From: Zymoseptoria tritici IPO323
Lineage: Eukaryota > Ascomycota > Dothideomycetes > Mycosphaerellales > Mycosphaerellaceae
Direction of reading: 5' to 3'
Assembly (NCBI RefSeq): GCF_000219625.1
Contig: NC_018214.1
Location: 744,001 to 808,000, forward strand
Length of the DNA stretch: 64,000 nucleotides
Positions 44,348-53,074 of the stretch are shown piece after piece (positions within the stretch are counted from its first letter, which is position 1; each line of letters begins with the position of its first letter). The position numbers and the translations under genes were made by a program. The notes below the pieces were generated by a model. The model worked only from the letters and a program-made list of their open reading frames with translations, was not told the origin of the DNA and ran no database searches.

Positions 44348-45928
44348 ATGACTACAGCAACCCCCCGCACGCCATGGCTTTGCCAGATCTGCTTCGACAT
44401 GCAAGACTCCACGCCAGTTGAAGTGGCCGACGACCACATTTGCGAAGACTGTTTCGAGAGCGGGATGAAGACTCAGTTCCAAGACGCCTTGGCCAACCAA
44501 GCTAATTACCCCGTCAAATGGGGAGGCACTCCACTCGACATCGAAGATTACCAGCGTTTCTTCGCCCCTGAGTTCATGAGACAGTACGCCACAAAGGTCA
44601 AGGAATACGCGGTCCCAATCAAGTTGCGAATCTACTGCACGCAGCAGATCGTTGCCGTTCCTGAGGAGAACGATGCTCACCCGACCGAAGAGACCTGCGG
44701 CACTTTCCTCGGCAGTACACTCGACCATGCCAATGAGCAGAAAGTCAAGTGTTCCAAGTGTCACGCCGATACAGAGATCATCATTTCCATGAATGACGCC
44801 GACCAGGCTCTCCTCGAAGGACAGATTATCGGCAAGGACTATCAGCTGTGTCCCGGCGACAACTGCGGGGCCAGGATATTTCTTGCAGAAGGCTGCAACG
44901 AGGTCGTATGCGAGCTTTGCGGTACGACTCTGTGCTACATCTGCGGCGCGGTGCCGGAGCGCGGACACTGGAGCGTTGGAAGTTGCCCTCGTTTTGGCCA
45001 GAAAGACTCTGCCAGGGCGATCTTCGACGACGTGGATAATGCCGAAGATGATGAAGATGAGGGAGTTGAAGAGGCCTTTCCCCCTATAGCACGCATGCGC
45101 GGTGCTCACAGCTTCGACTTACATCCTATTGTCGAGGAAGGGATCTTTTCCACGGCTGTCGGCCGCCTTCTCATCGCGGACAGGGAACGACTGCGCACCA
45201 TTCTCCGTCCAACACACGACGGCCAAGCCACCGCGTCGCCGAATGTAGTGAGAATGGTACAAGCTCTGCGAGAATCACTGGACATGTACATTGCTCACTT
45301 GGTACCCGCCGGCACACTTCACGGGCTGCTAGACGCTCCTACTGGTCCGAACCAGACGTGGCAAGACTCTTGGTTCTTCACCGATCAACACAACGAGATC
45401 AGACGACTCGCAATCGAGATTGACGTTGAAGGCTTCCGCCCGTATCCCGGACTTGCTAATCTCGCCCTCACTCACCACGCTGCGTGGTCCGGCGGACATC
45501 AGATCGAAGAACGTGCTATGGAACTGTTCCGAATTGAGTCGGCCTCGATCGAACAGTCAGTGGAGAACCGTCTGATGAGGGCGGATCTTCGTCTCCTGCA
45601 CGCTGTCCACCGTCGATGGCATGATTCGCCCATGGGAGGCATGGCTATGGAAGCAGCTCACCAGCTGAACCTCTGGCTTCTGACCGAAATCGATGTCTAC
45701 GTCGATCACCTCCACGAGCAGGACATCTTGCTTGGGCGACCTCCGCTCTGGGCTCGCCGTGAGCAGAGCAACAGCCGCGCTCAGATTCATCACGAGTTCC
45801 TTCTGATGAGCCAGTCTCCCGCTGTCGTTGCTGCCTTTCCAGAGTTGTCGGCCATCGTCGCCTCGTATGAGTTGGCTTGGACTGGATCATACGAGGAGCT
45901 GCGACAGCTGCACCCGCGGAATTTGTGA
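44348..45928 (+). CDS. RBR-like zinc protein 1 (divergent IBR/RING2)
   Basis: A single exon encodes about 526 residues. The N-terminus has a short Cys module (CQICFDMQ and CEDCFESGM), half of a RING. A degenerate IBR-like region follows (about 95-150), with CTQQ, CGTFLG and CSKCH but without the final His and Cys. The RING2-like module reads LCPGDNCGARIFLAEGCNEV, then VCELCGTTLCYICG. In true RBR ligases the cysteine after GCNHM-x is the ubiquitin-accepting residue; here GCNEVVC keeps that cysteine but not the His-Met. An acidic linker and a 330-residue helical C-terminus follow, ending FPELSAIVASYELAWTG. It is a paralogue of the genes at 54943 and 57004 and is the most diverged in its zinc ligands. 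E3 activity is doubtful. Confidence 0.75.
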   Translation: MTTATPRTPWLCQICFDMQDSTPVEVADDHICEDCFESGMKTQFQDALANQANYPVKWGGTPLDIEDYQRFFAPEFMRQYATKVKEYAVPIKLRIYCTQQIVAVPEENDAHPTEETCGTFLGSTLDHANEQKVKCSKCHADTEIIISMNDADQALLEGQIIGKDYQLCPGDNCGARIFLAEGCNEVVCELCGTTLCYICGAVPERGHWSVGSCPRFGQKDSARAIFDDVDNAEDDEDEGVEEAFPPIARMRGAHSFDLHPIVEEGIFSTAVGRLLIADRERLRTILRPTHDGQATASPNVVRMVQALRESLDMYIAHLVPAGTLHGLLDAPTGPNQTWQDSWFFTDQHNEIRRLAIEIDVEGFRPYPGLANLALTHHAAWSGGHQIEERAMELFRIESASIEQSVENRLMRADLRLLHAVHRRWHDSPMGGMAMEAAHQLNLWLLTEIDVYVDHLHEQDILLGRPPLWARREQSNSRAQIHHEFLLMSQSPAVVAAFPELSAIVASYELAWTGSYEELRQLHPRNL

Positions 45929-46390
45929 TTGTTTGCGGGCATGTTTGAAATGACAGAGCGTGGCGTTTTGAGTATCTTTGGGAATTGCTTGTCGGGCGGC
46001 ATCGGAAATAGAACATGGCATGGACTAATCGGGAACATTGGGCGTCCTTTGGCAGTTCAGTACCAGCATAGATTAGCACGAACAATGAAAGCAATACCCA
46101 TCACGCCGAAGTCATAACGAGGGAGGAGCCAGGTTCGGATTGGCCATCCGCACGGATGTTCAGCGCTTGCAAGGCTCAGCCACTGTACCTCGTATTCGCA
46201 GTCTCTAATTATGGGCCTCAGACTCTGACATGGGCTACCTTGCGACTGCTGTCCATTTCGACGCTCGAGTAACATATGAAGCCTGCCCATCCATTCGATT
46301 CGCTTCCGTCTCCTTACCTCGCCTCGCCTCATCTGGCATCCCAAGGACCGCCCACACCCTGACACCCACTTCGCCCAAGAACACTCCACG
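45929..46390. other. Intergenic stretch
   Basis: This is the 3' flank of RBR-1 and the upstream region of the secreted-protein gene at 46391. Nothing else is supported. Confidence 0.45.
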
Positions 46391-46731
46391 ATGAAGCTCT
46401 TAGCCCACCTTCTGCTCATGGCCACAGCCATCTCAGGCGCAATTGCCGACGACTGGGCGCGGTGCGACGGGCCACCCGACCAGGAACAGAAAGCCGTCTG
46501 CGGCGACGTCGCGGGCAAGCTCGTAAGTTACATCCAACTGCTAGTCGATGAGGTAGCCATTTATTAATCACTCTCTCGATGTAGGTCACCGGCATGGACG
46601 GCAACAAGAAGACTTTCTATCTCTGCTGCGTTCCAGCCGGTCAACTCAACACCTACTACAATTACTGCGGCATTCACGGTGGGCCGAGCACCGGCAAAAG
46701 TCACGGTGATTGCGGGCCGAAGGTCTTATAA
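46391..46731 (+). CDS. Small secreted six-cysteine protein (SSP-C)
   Basis: Two exons, 46391..46522 and 46585..46731, encode 92 residues. The intron 46523..46584 has a gtaagt donor and a gtag acceptor, phase 0. Residues 1-19 form a signal peptide (MKLLAHLLLMATAISGAIA). The mature part of about 73 residues has six cysteines at positions 25, 37, 58, 59, 72 and 87, including a CC pair, and is rich in Gly, Tyr and Asn with no further membrane segment. This pattern is distinct from SSP-A and SSP-B. Fungal proteins of this type include effectors and antimicrobial or surface proteins; no specific family is recognised. A 23-bp hairpin lies about 220 bp downstream. Confidence 0.68.
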
Positions 46732-47117
46732 GGATGCGCGGCTTGGACGGCTTTGCTCACTGGCGGAAAGGAAGGAGGGTGAAGGAAGACGCGGGAAGTC
46801 GGTGACGGAGTCTCAAGGGTCGTCGCCGCCAACCATCTCCATGTATCTAGATGCTATCTGCATGGTCGTTCGCACGCATTCACACCAAACTCTTGGCAAG
46901 GCCCCGAATAGGCAATGCTCGTTCGCACTCATCAACTTCGAGATCATGGCCTATCAACTTGGTTGAAAATCGGAACGTCTGCCCTTGAAATCCCGCCTAA
47001 ATCGTTCCGATTTCCAACCAAGTTGCTTGCATGGCCCATTTGTACATTTATATACCTGCAGGTACCATGGGATAATCAGTCTTTAGTCATTTCCAATCCT
47101 CATATTCGTCAAAATAT
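46732..47117. other. Convergent 3' flanks with a long hairpin
   Basis: This is the 3' flank of SSP-C and of the minus-strand gene ending at 47118. It holds the inverted repeat described separately. Confidence 0.5.
46955..47025. repeat. 23-bp inverted repeat (hairpin) with 25-nt loop
   Basis: The arms 46955..46977 and 47003..47025 are reverse complements except for one mismatch (left arm begins caacttggttgaaaatcgg). The loop is 25 nt. No target-site duplication is obvious. It could be the ends of a very small MITE-like element, a transcription terminator or 3' processing structure, or a source of small RNA. Confidence 0.85.
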
Positions 47118-47861
47118 CTACAGGAACCGAATGTCCAACTCCTGCATTCCATCCTGACGCTTTGCACGATTGAGCTGATTTTTCAAAAGAAGCATGGCCT
47201 TGGCCATCGAGTCGGAGGTCTTGAAACAGTCGACCCACATGAAGTCGATCTTCAACGTCTCCAGTGATACTGCATTCTGCACTCGAGCCAGGACGGGATG
47301 TACAGCAACTTCGCCCTTTCGTGTCCGTGGTCCTAGCTCCAGGTGTCGAATGCGCCTGATGGGCTCATGAGTTGGGGCCAATATGGTCCATGTCAGGTGA
47401 GCTTGGTCGAGATGGCGCGACCCGATGTAGAATTTGTTCAAGCCGTATAGCATAGCTGTGGCTTCGTGATGAATCACACGACACGTTCGGAGTATGTGTG
47501 GGTTGAATGGAAAGTAATGAATGTTCATCAGCATGCGGTACCAGGAGTCGACGCAGGACACGGGAGTCTGCGTAGGTCCCTTATGTTCGCTTGCACATTT
47601 GATCCTCCTCGGTGGCACGAGGCAGTACTTGTAGATCTGATTCCGCTGCTCAGGAGGAAGGTCGAGGAAGCGAAACGGCTTCTCTGTGTGGTTCTCGTCT
47701 TGAGGTGGTGTAGACTTCATGATGCGATCTTTCGGGTCGTTCTTGGACGATGGAATAATCCGCTTGAGGTACTGGCGCCACTTTGGTGTCAGTGTGCCTG
47801 TCTTGGTTGTATTGTTCGGTGCTTTCTGGCAACGGACCTGGTCAGGAGCTGTGGAAGCCAT
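47118..47861 (-). CDS. F-box/DUF7730-like protein
   Basis: A single exon encodes about 247 residues from the ATG at 47861 (MASTAPDQ); the frame is open further upstream to 48155. A basic N-terminal region precedes FRFLDLPPEQRNQIYKYCLV, the L-P-x-E-x-R-N-x-I-Y-x-Y-x-L signature shared by many ascomycete F-box-like and DUF7730 proteins. Next come a segment with IHYFPFNPHILRTCRVIHHEA and LYGLNKFYIGSRH, the usual continuation in this family. The function of these proteins is mostly unknown; they form large, fast-evolving families. There is no secretion signal. Confidence 0.66.
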   Translation of the reverse strand: MASTAPDQVRCQKAPNNTTKTGTLTPKWRQYLKRIIPSSKNDPKDRIMKSTPPQDENHTEKPFRFLDLPPEQRNQIYKYCLVPPRRIKCASEHKGPTQTPVSCVDSWYRMLMNIHYFPFNPHILRTCRVIHHEATAMLYGLNKFYIGSRHLDQAHLTWTILAPTHEPIRRIRHLELGPRTRKGEVAVHPVLARVQNAVSLETLKIDFMWVDCFKTSDSMAKAMLLLKNQLNRAKRQDGMQELDIRFL

Positions 47862-49089
47862 TTCGGAGGCTGCCGGTCGAGAAACTGTATGACGATGGCT
47901 CTTGGTCGGAACAGCTTGTGCTAGTGCAGAGACGTAGTGGGGATGGCACGAAGAGAGCGTCGAATAGTGCTGTGCCTGCGCTGAGACTCGTGGTGTGGTT
48001 CGGGTGGGTATCATCCGAGAAACTGTCCAAGTTGTTATTGGGAACAAGAATTGTGAGCAAGTTGAGAAGAGCTTCGTGGGCATTGGTGAGCTGCTGACCA
48101 GTCGACGCTTCAGAGTCATGAAGATGACAGTGAAAGTGATCCCGTTCGCTATCACTCACAATTCTCCTCACTTACACATGACGTCCTGGTCGATGGCTGA
48201 TATTGCCTCTGTATGAGCTACACGTGTGATTTCCAATTGACCTCCGAGAAGTGCCTGATTGAGCAGTCTTGTCAGCAGTCCTGTCGAGGTCCCTCACCTT
48301 ACCTCACCTCACTTTCGTGACAAGAACACATTCACCGCTGTCAATAAGAGAGCACCGTGTGTGTGCTCACTATCAGCAGTCACAGCTATCCCGAATTTGT
48401 GTGCACGGATCCTGTTCACTGGGATATCATTCTGCGTTCATCTTCAACAGTCTCGAATCTTGAATGATGGACACCAGATCATCGAGCACTGGGAAGTGGC
48501 TGTTGACTTTCAAGCGTGGCGTGAGGAGCAGCTGAATATGGCAAAGCGTGCAAAGCGTGCAAAGCGATATGAGTTCTCGAAGTGCCCACTACATGCCTCA
48601 TTCCGAAAACGGCAATTGTGGTATACAGAATGTCGGTGTGTCGAGAACTGCACTTGTTGGAACAAGCTGAGATTGGTCTCGATATCTCGCACGGCTCCGT
48701 GCCTTAGATCAAACAAAGTGTTCGTTCTCTTCAGTAGCATGATCGCAATGTTGGTCGTCCCAGTTTCCCTCGACTTTGGCAGGTGGATCTATCGCTGTGG
48801 CATTGGTCTCACTGACCTAGGAGGGCGCCGCTACTGTGTCGCAACCGATGGGCTCCCTCAGTCAATCCCCTGAATGGATGCGCTGTGTGCAACCGTGATG
48901 GCCGACCAGTGTTCCTGTCCAACACCAGCCAGCTCACAATGCAAGGCTGCAGCGTTGGAGACTGGAGGGCCATTGTGTCGGGCACCGGGCCGTCCAGTCG
49001 AGTTCTCTACGGCCTGCCGGCGACTCGCAGCATTGCCCAGCAGAAGGATCGCAGCTGCGTTCTGAATTGCAAGCAGGGATCGAGAGCAT
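47862..49089. other. Gene-poor stretch, probably degenerate
   Basis: A 205-codon plus-strand frame at 48259-48873 contains a 9-bp repeat (caaagcgtg, nearly three copies at 48542-48566) but has no domain or convincing composition. The right end adjoins the truncated carboxypeptidase pseudogene. Confidence 0.4.
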
Positions 49090-49572
49090 AGAGTACGGGT
49101 TGTTGACAGGTTTGAGGTTGTCGTCGAGCGTGCATGGTCCCTTTCGCTAACGTTAGCCAGACTTCTGCATGAAGCACAGTACTAGAGAACCCCTCACCAG
49201 CTCCTGGAAAAGGCCAATCATCGACGAAGAACCGGGACCGCCGTTGATCCATACCGTCAGATCGGCCTCTTGAGGATCCACAGTTCGAGATTCGAAGAAC
49301 CAAAAGAAAATGTGCTGATTCTCCGCGATGCCGACATATCCCGAGTAACTCTTGACGCCCTCATTGAGTTCGCATATGCCCGCGGGGACTTCTTTCCAGC
49401 GAACAGGCTGGCCGAAATATCCCGTGGCATTGGTCAGATCGGTCGGGTGTAAGGTATCGTGCGAGCGTGCTCTCTTGTAGTATTATTCGTGCTCTCTGAG
49501 GTACCTTCTTGTTTCCTTCAATCGGACAACGATCATCGCGTATGGGACAACAGACGCAATGATTACGGTCAT
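49090..49572 (-). pseudogene. Serine carboxypeptidase (peptidase S10) pseudogene
   Basis: Reading the minus strand from 49572, a hydrophobic signal-like start (MTVIIASVVPYAMIVVRL) is followed in the same frame by an in-frame TAA at 49485..49483. Then comes typical S10 sequence: [44 protein letters not shown] and the oxyanion-hole block [20 protein letters not shown] canonical intron 49141..49197 (gtgagg donor) leads to GPCTLDD and VNNPYS, after which homology stops abruptly at about 49090. The catalytic Ser, Asp and His regions, which should follow, are absent. It is therefore a 5' remnant with a nonsense codon and 3' truncation. Whether the hydrophobic start truly belongs to the gene is less certain than the S10 blocks. 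Confidence 0.8.
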
Positions 49573-49992
49573 GATCAGGAAAAGGCTATAGTCGGTGTCA
49601 CACAGTGGAGCTGACATAATTATTCGACATCTTTGTTCTTAGAGCTCAAAAGCCTCGACTCAAAGGCCACACTCATCACGATCGCAGGGCAAGTTACTCC
49701 GCAGTGGGCCTCCGATCGATCAGTGTTGCGGACATGGGGTCCAGCATTGGCTGCTGGATCCCCATGTCGCTGCAAGGGCAGCTTTATCATCGTGGTCTGG
49801 GGAGGCTGGTCAACTTCCAAGGTTCCCTGGAGCCTTGAGTGCGTGTCAGACGCGCTGTACTGCATCCGATATTTACCGACGCAGTCAGTCAATGAGAGCA
49901 TCACTCTGTACTGCTCACCACTGCACCATTTTTCTTCATCCTCTGATTGTCATAAGAAATTTGACTTGCGGCATTCGGAGATACTGCAGGCC
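49573..49992. promoter_or_regulatory. Upstream region of UstYa-like gene 1
   Basis: This separates the carboxypeptidase remnant from the UstYa-like gene. A plus-strand frame is open here ahead of the chosen ATG, but its sequence is not protein-like. The promoter presumably lies here. Confidence 0.4.
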
Positions 49993-50983
49993 ATGGCTAC
50001 CGAAAAGAGATTTTACGAACCGCTACCACAATTGCTGCGGCGCCGAACAGGTCAAGCGATATTGTCACTACTCTCTCTGATCCTAGGAGTGTTTGCGGGC
50101 GTCGCTGCTGTTCGTTTCCTGTCTTCGCCCGCGTTCAAACCCGCTGGTCCACATGGCTTCGGGACCTTCGAGCACGGCTTTGCGACCGAGCAGATTTGTA
50201 TCGACTCATGCTATTCTTACTACACGACCCGATGCTGACCAAACCTCGCAGTGCCCAACGACCTGTATCAGATCGAACAGCGCCGTTTTTCAGGTGACGT
50301 AGACTGGCTACCGAGCGGCGAGGAGGTGATGAACTTGCCTCCATCAGAGCCAGCCTACGTAGGAGATCCTACTCCTGCTATCGACAAGGCTTGGGACGAG
50401 CTTGTTGGCCACAGATATTGGTCCATCGCCGAAAGCGAGGCGAAGTCGCTCTGGGGTGTCAACCATGTGCAATATCGCGATCATGTGAAGGGAGGCTACA
50501 CTGGAGGGTAAGCTCAATCAGATACTTCCAGAGCACAGCTCTGAACCGTGCTAACGCCACTGCAGATTCGATGTGTTCCACATGCTACACTGCCTAGTAT
50601 GTTCTGATTGACAGAGGCGTCGAACGCGTACTTACCTGTGCGGCAGGATATGATGAGACAAAGGCTGTCGCCTGAATACTACCTTCATATGCACGCCTAC
50701 TCGGGCATGGAGCATGACAGTGAGTCATCAAGTCATCTTGAATGATCTCACCGACTTCTACTAATGCTTCGAAGTGCATTGCATAGAACAGATTCGCCAG
50801 CGCCTCCAGTGCTCCGCAGATTCAACGATCACGCCTGCAAAATATTTCGAGCACAAACCGGGCTGGGGCATGTACGTCGACTCTGCACAAGTTCACACAT
50901 GCAGGAACTTCCAGAATCTGTGGATATACACCCAGGAGCGGTCCAATGGCAGCCTGAAGGTTCCTCGAATTCAGTGGCAGTGA
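49993..50983 (+). CDS. UstYa-like (DUF3328) protein 1
   Basis: Five exons, 49993..50197, 50252..50507, 50566..50596, 50647..50719 and 50775..50983, encode 257 residues. One transmembrane helix lies near residues 21-43; the rest is predicted lumenal or extracellular. The family signature HxxHC occurs twice: HMLHC at 159-163 and HDMHC at 187-191. Other family blocks are PSEPAYVGDPTPAIDKAWDE near the middle and HTCRNF near the end. UstYa proteins carry out oxidative cyclisation, or other oxidation or chlorination, of ribosomal peptides (ustiloxin, asperipin, phomopsin) and of some other natural products. All introns use gta/gtg donors, and the third exon is only 31 bp. A second family member lies 2.1 kb downstream. 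Confidence 0.87.
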
Positions 50984-51240
50984 AAGCATTGCATTATCTG
51001 TCAGCGTCGTAGAGGTGTACACGTATCAACCAAGAGTCAGTGCGGTCTACATTTGTCTTCTCGTATGTCTCTGTCCGATCCGCTACGTCCACTGCAAATA
51101 TCTTCCATATCCCGTAGCTGTTCTGGGCCTACGCTGGCAACTTTGGATTTGTCCCTGGGCTGGCGTCCGTTCCTTTCAAATCCTGCAATGTCACATTGGC
51201 CGTGTCTGGGTTCGAAGTAGAAACTATATAGATCAGACAA

Positions 51241-51679
51241 ATGATTAACAACCAAGACTCATCCTCTCCAGACTCCGGGTCATAGTACGTTGGGAAGAGT
51301 TCTTAAAGATTCCGAAAAAGAGATTGTTTGCAGCACTGAGCTAATGCTAAAGGAGGACGCGGACCACATGACACCGCTCCATTTCAGGCCAGCTTCGGTA
51401 ATCGACAAAGCTTTCCCATCCAAATCCAAACAACGATCGTTTGCAGAACGCTGCTGCAGTAGTACCAAGAGAACTTTCAGGTCGGCCTCGGAGAACAACA
51501 TATCTTATGCAACGATGCCACGGGGCTTGCATTGTGATAACACCTCAGTTCTCGCCAACGTTCTTGAAGATGTAGCCATCGCGCTTGTCGGGTTCATCAT
51601 CATCACATTCGCCGAGTTGACAGTCTTCCTCATCGGGGTCACAGCAGTCGTTGGCATGGTCGCCTACGTAGCATCTTAA
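51241..51679 (+). CDS. Small membrane protein of unknown family
   Basis: Two exons, 51241..51284 and 51334..51679, encode 129 residues. The 49-bp intron 51285..51333 has a gtacgt donor and tttgcag acceptor. The N-terminal 90 residues are hydrophilic (beginning MINNQDSSSPDSGSY), with a CC pair and one dibasic KR. The C-terminal 36 residues are strongly hydrophobic (AIALVGFIIITFAEL and FLIGVTAVVGMVAYV), either a hairpin of two helices or a single long anchor, ending within two residues of the stop. This tail-anchored layout recurs in no family I recognise. It sits between the two UstYa-like genes, on the same strand. The intron model is favoured because it supplies a natural N-terminus; the unspliced frame would start at 51290. 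Confidence 0.5.
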
Positions 51680-51737
51680 TATCCAATAATCCTTGCCCGG
51701 CGGCGCACGTGGTATCCCCTGCGTTTCATCTGAGCAC

Positions 51738-52003
51738 TTAAAGCATGCTCATTAGAAACAGTCGCAGCACGTTCGTTGAGAGCAGTCGGAGTACCCTCCT
51801 CGAAAGCGTTCGTAGCACGCTCTGTGTGACGAATCAACACCGGTTCGTTCTCAACGTGCAGCGCGAGTGCATTCTCTTACCTTGCAAAGCATCAAGCGGA
51901 GCACCCGACACGTGGTCACAAGGCAGGCTGCTGACAGGAGGATACAAGCCCTGGTCGGAACAGTTCCGGACAGGGGCTTTTGAGTTGCCGAGGCCAGAAG
52001 CAT
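51738..52003 (-). CDS. Candidate spliced ORF with octapeptide repeats (speculative)
   Basis: Two exons, 52003..51881 and 51821..51738, would encode 68 residues, joined by a 59-bp intron 51822..51880 (gtaaga donor, cacag acceptor, phase 0). The N-terminal half has a hydrophobic stretch (ACILLSAACLVTTC). The C-terminal half is four 8-residue units, each starting VLR: VLRLMLCK, VLRTLSRR, VLRLLSTN and VLRLFLMS, then Met-Leu and stop. The first unit lies before the intron and the rest after it. The repeat is real at DNA level, but it also gives repeats on the other strand (a frame from 51745 with SRSTFVES, SRSTLLES), so the coding strand is uncertain. Repeats beside UstYa genes recall RiPP precursors, yet dibasic sites are lacking between most units and no Tyr is present. 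Confidence 0.28.
51755..51820. repeat. Imperfect 24-bp tandem repeat
   Basis: About three diverged copies of a 24-bp unit are visible (plus-strand copies start agtcgcagcacg, agtcggagtacc and gttcgtagcacg). A fourth related copy lies at 51881-51904, beyond the proposed intron. Most differences among the first nine bases of the minus-strand units are at third codon positions. Confidence 0.7.
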
Positions 52004-53074
52004 GGAGGAGGAGGTAAAGCTTTACCTAGTCTTCGATGTGAGGATGGCCATCACATCTGCGGTGAGAATTTCCAGTCGCACAGGGTAGGTGTGAAACGCA
52101 ATTCTTCCGAAATTGTCAGGACTGAGAGGCCTTGGGTCGAATGTAAATTCTTTCGAGCAGACTCGTATCGCTCGGCGGACTCTATCCATATGAGTGCTCC
52201 TGCATGGACGAAGCAGGCCGGAGTCCTCGGTCGACGTCCTGCTTCTCGGATGGCATCTATAGTGGGCATCGCGCAAACAGGAAGTCAGGCCACGACATTT
52301 GAGCGAGCGGGAGCGTCATAACCACGCAGAACAGGATCTGAAGGGCGTCCTCTGGCTCCGCCAGGCCCTGCTGCTTGCTGTACATATGCGGGTGACCTCT
52401 GCGCACTGGAGTCCACGACTTGCGGTGAAACTTGAGATCACCAAGGCCGGAATAGCTTATCATGGCGACTGAGAAATTCTCAAGACAATGCTGGGAAGCA
52501 TTCTAGATGACGGTGACGATTGTCGGGGGTCCGGAGCCGATGATCATGGTAGTGCCAATCATGGTTTGGCGCTCCGGGGAGGTGAGGTCGAATGCCAAGG
52601 ATCGTCTGCGATCACGTAAACCACTTAGTCTTACTCCATCCGATCGTGCGATACTTGGCCGGGACTGACAACATGTTAACGACTGGAGCCTATCAGCCGG
52701 CAACGGGGCTCTCTGAGCAGCTGTCGCCATTCTCCTCCGGTCACATTGGCGCCGTAGTATTGGCGTCACGTTCAGGGAGCCGATCATGATTCTTCCTGCT
52801 CTGATACCAACGCTTCCGGGTGCAGGGTGCTGGGTTGCATGGATATATTTCACGCCCTACCTTGCGAATCTCCCAGTCCCTGGTCCACTTGGTCCGTACC
52901 ACCATGACGTGTCACTTGCTGGACTGCAGGGGCTGGTGTGGAAAGACGCAGGGGCGAGACAGCTTGGAACTCCTCAAAGCGTACTCGTGAGATCTGCCCA
53001 CACATCCCACGCGCACTGAACTGGAGCCGCAGCAATTCTCATCAAACCTGTTTGGACGACCGACCAGCATAAGG
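52004..53074. other. Interval between repeat ORF and UstYa-like gene 2
   Basis: No gene is supported. Short frames occur on both strands, for example minus 52503-52853, without recognisable domains. The right end holds the promoter and leader of UstYa-like gene 2. Confidence 0.45.

Noticed and set aside
48259..48873. 205-codon plus-strand frame
   Set aside because: It has no domain, a Cys-scattered and erratic composition, and a simple 9-bp repeat. It is not supported as a gene.
49483..49515. Tiny intron that would remove the in-frame stop in the carboxypeptidase remnant
   Set aside because: The only gt...ag span around the stop is about 31 bp, below the minimum fungal intron size, and does not restore a complete gene in any case.
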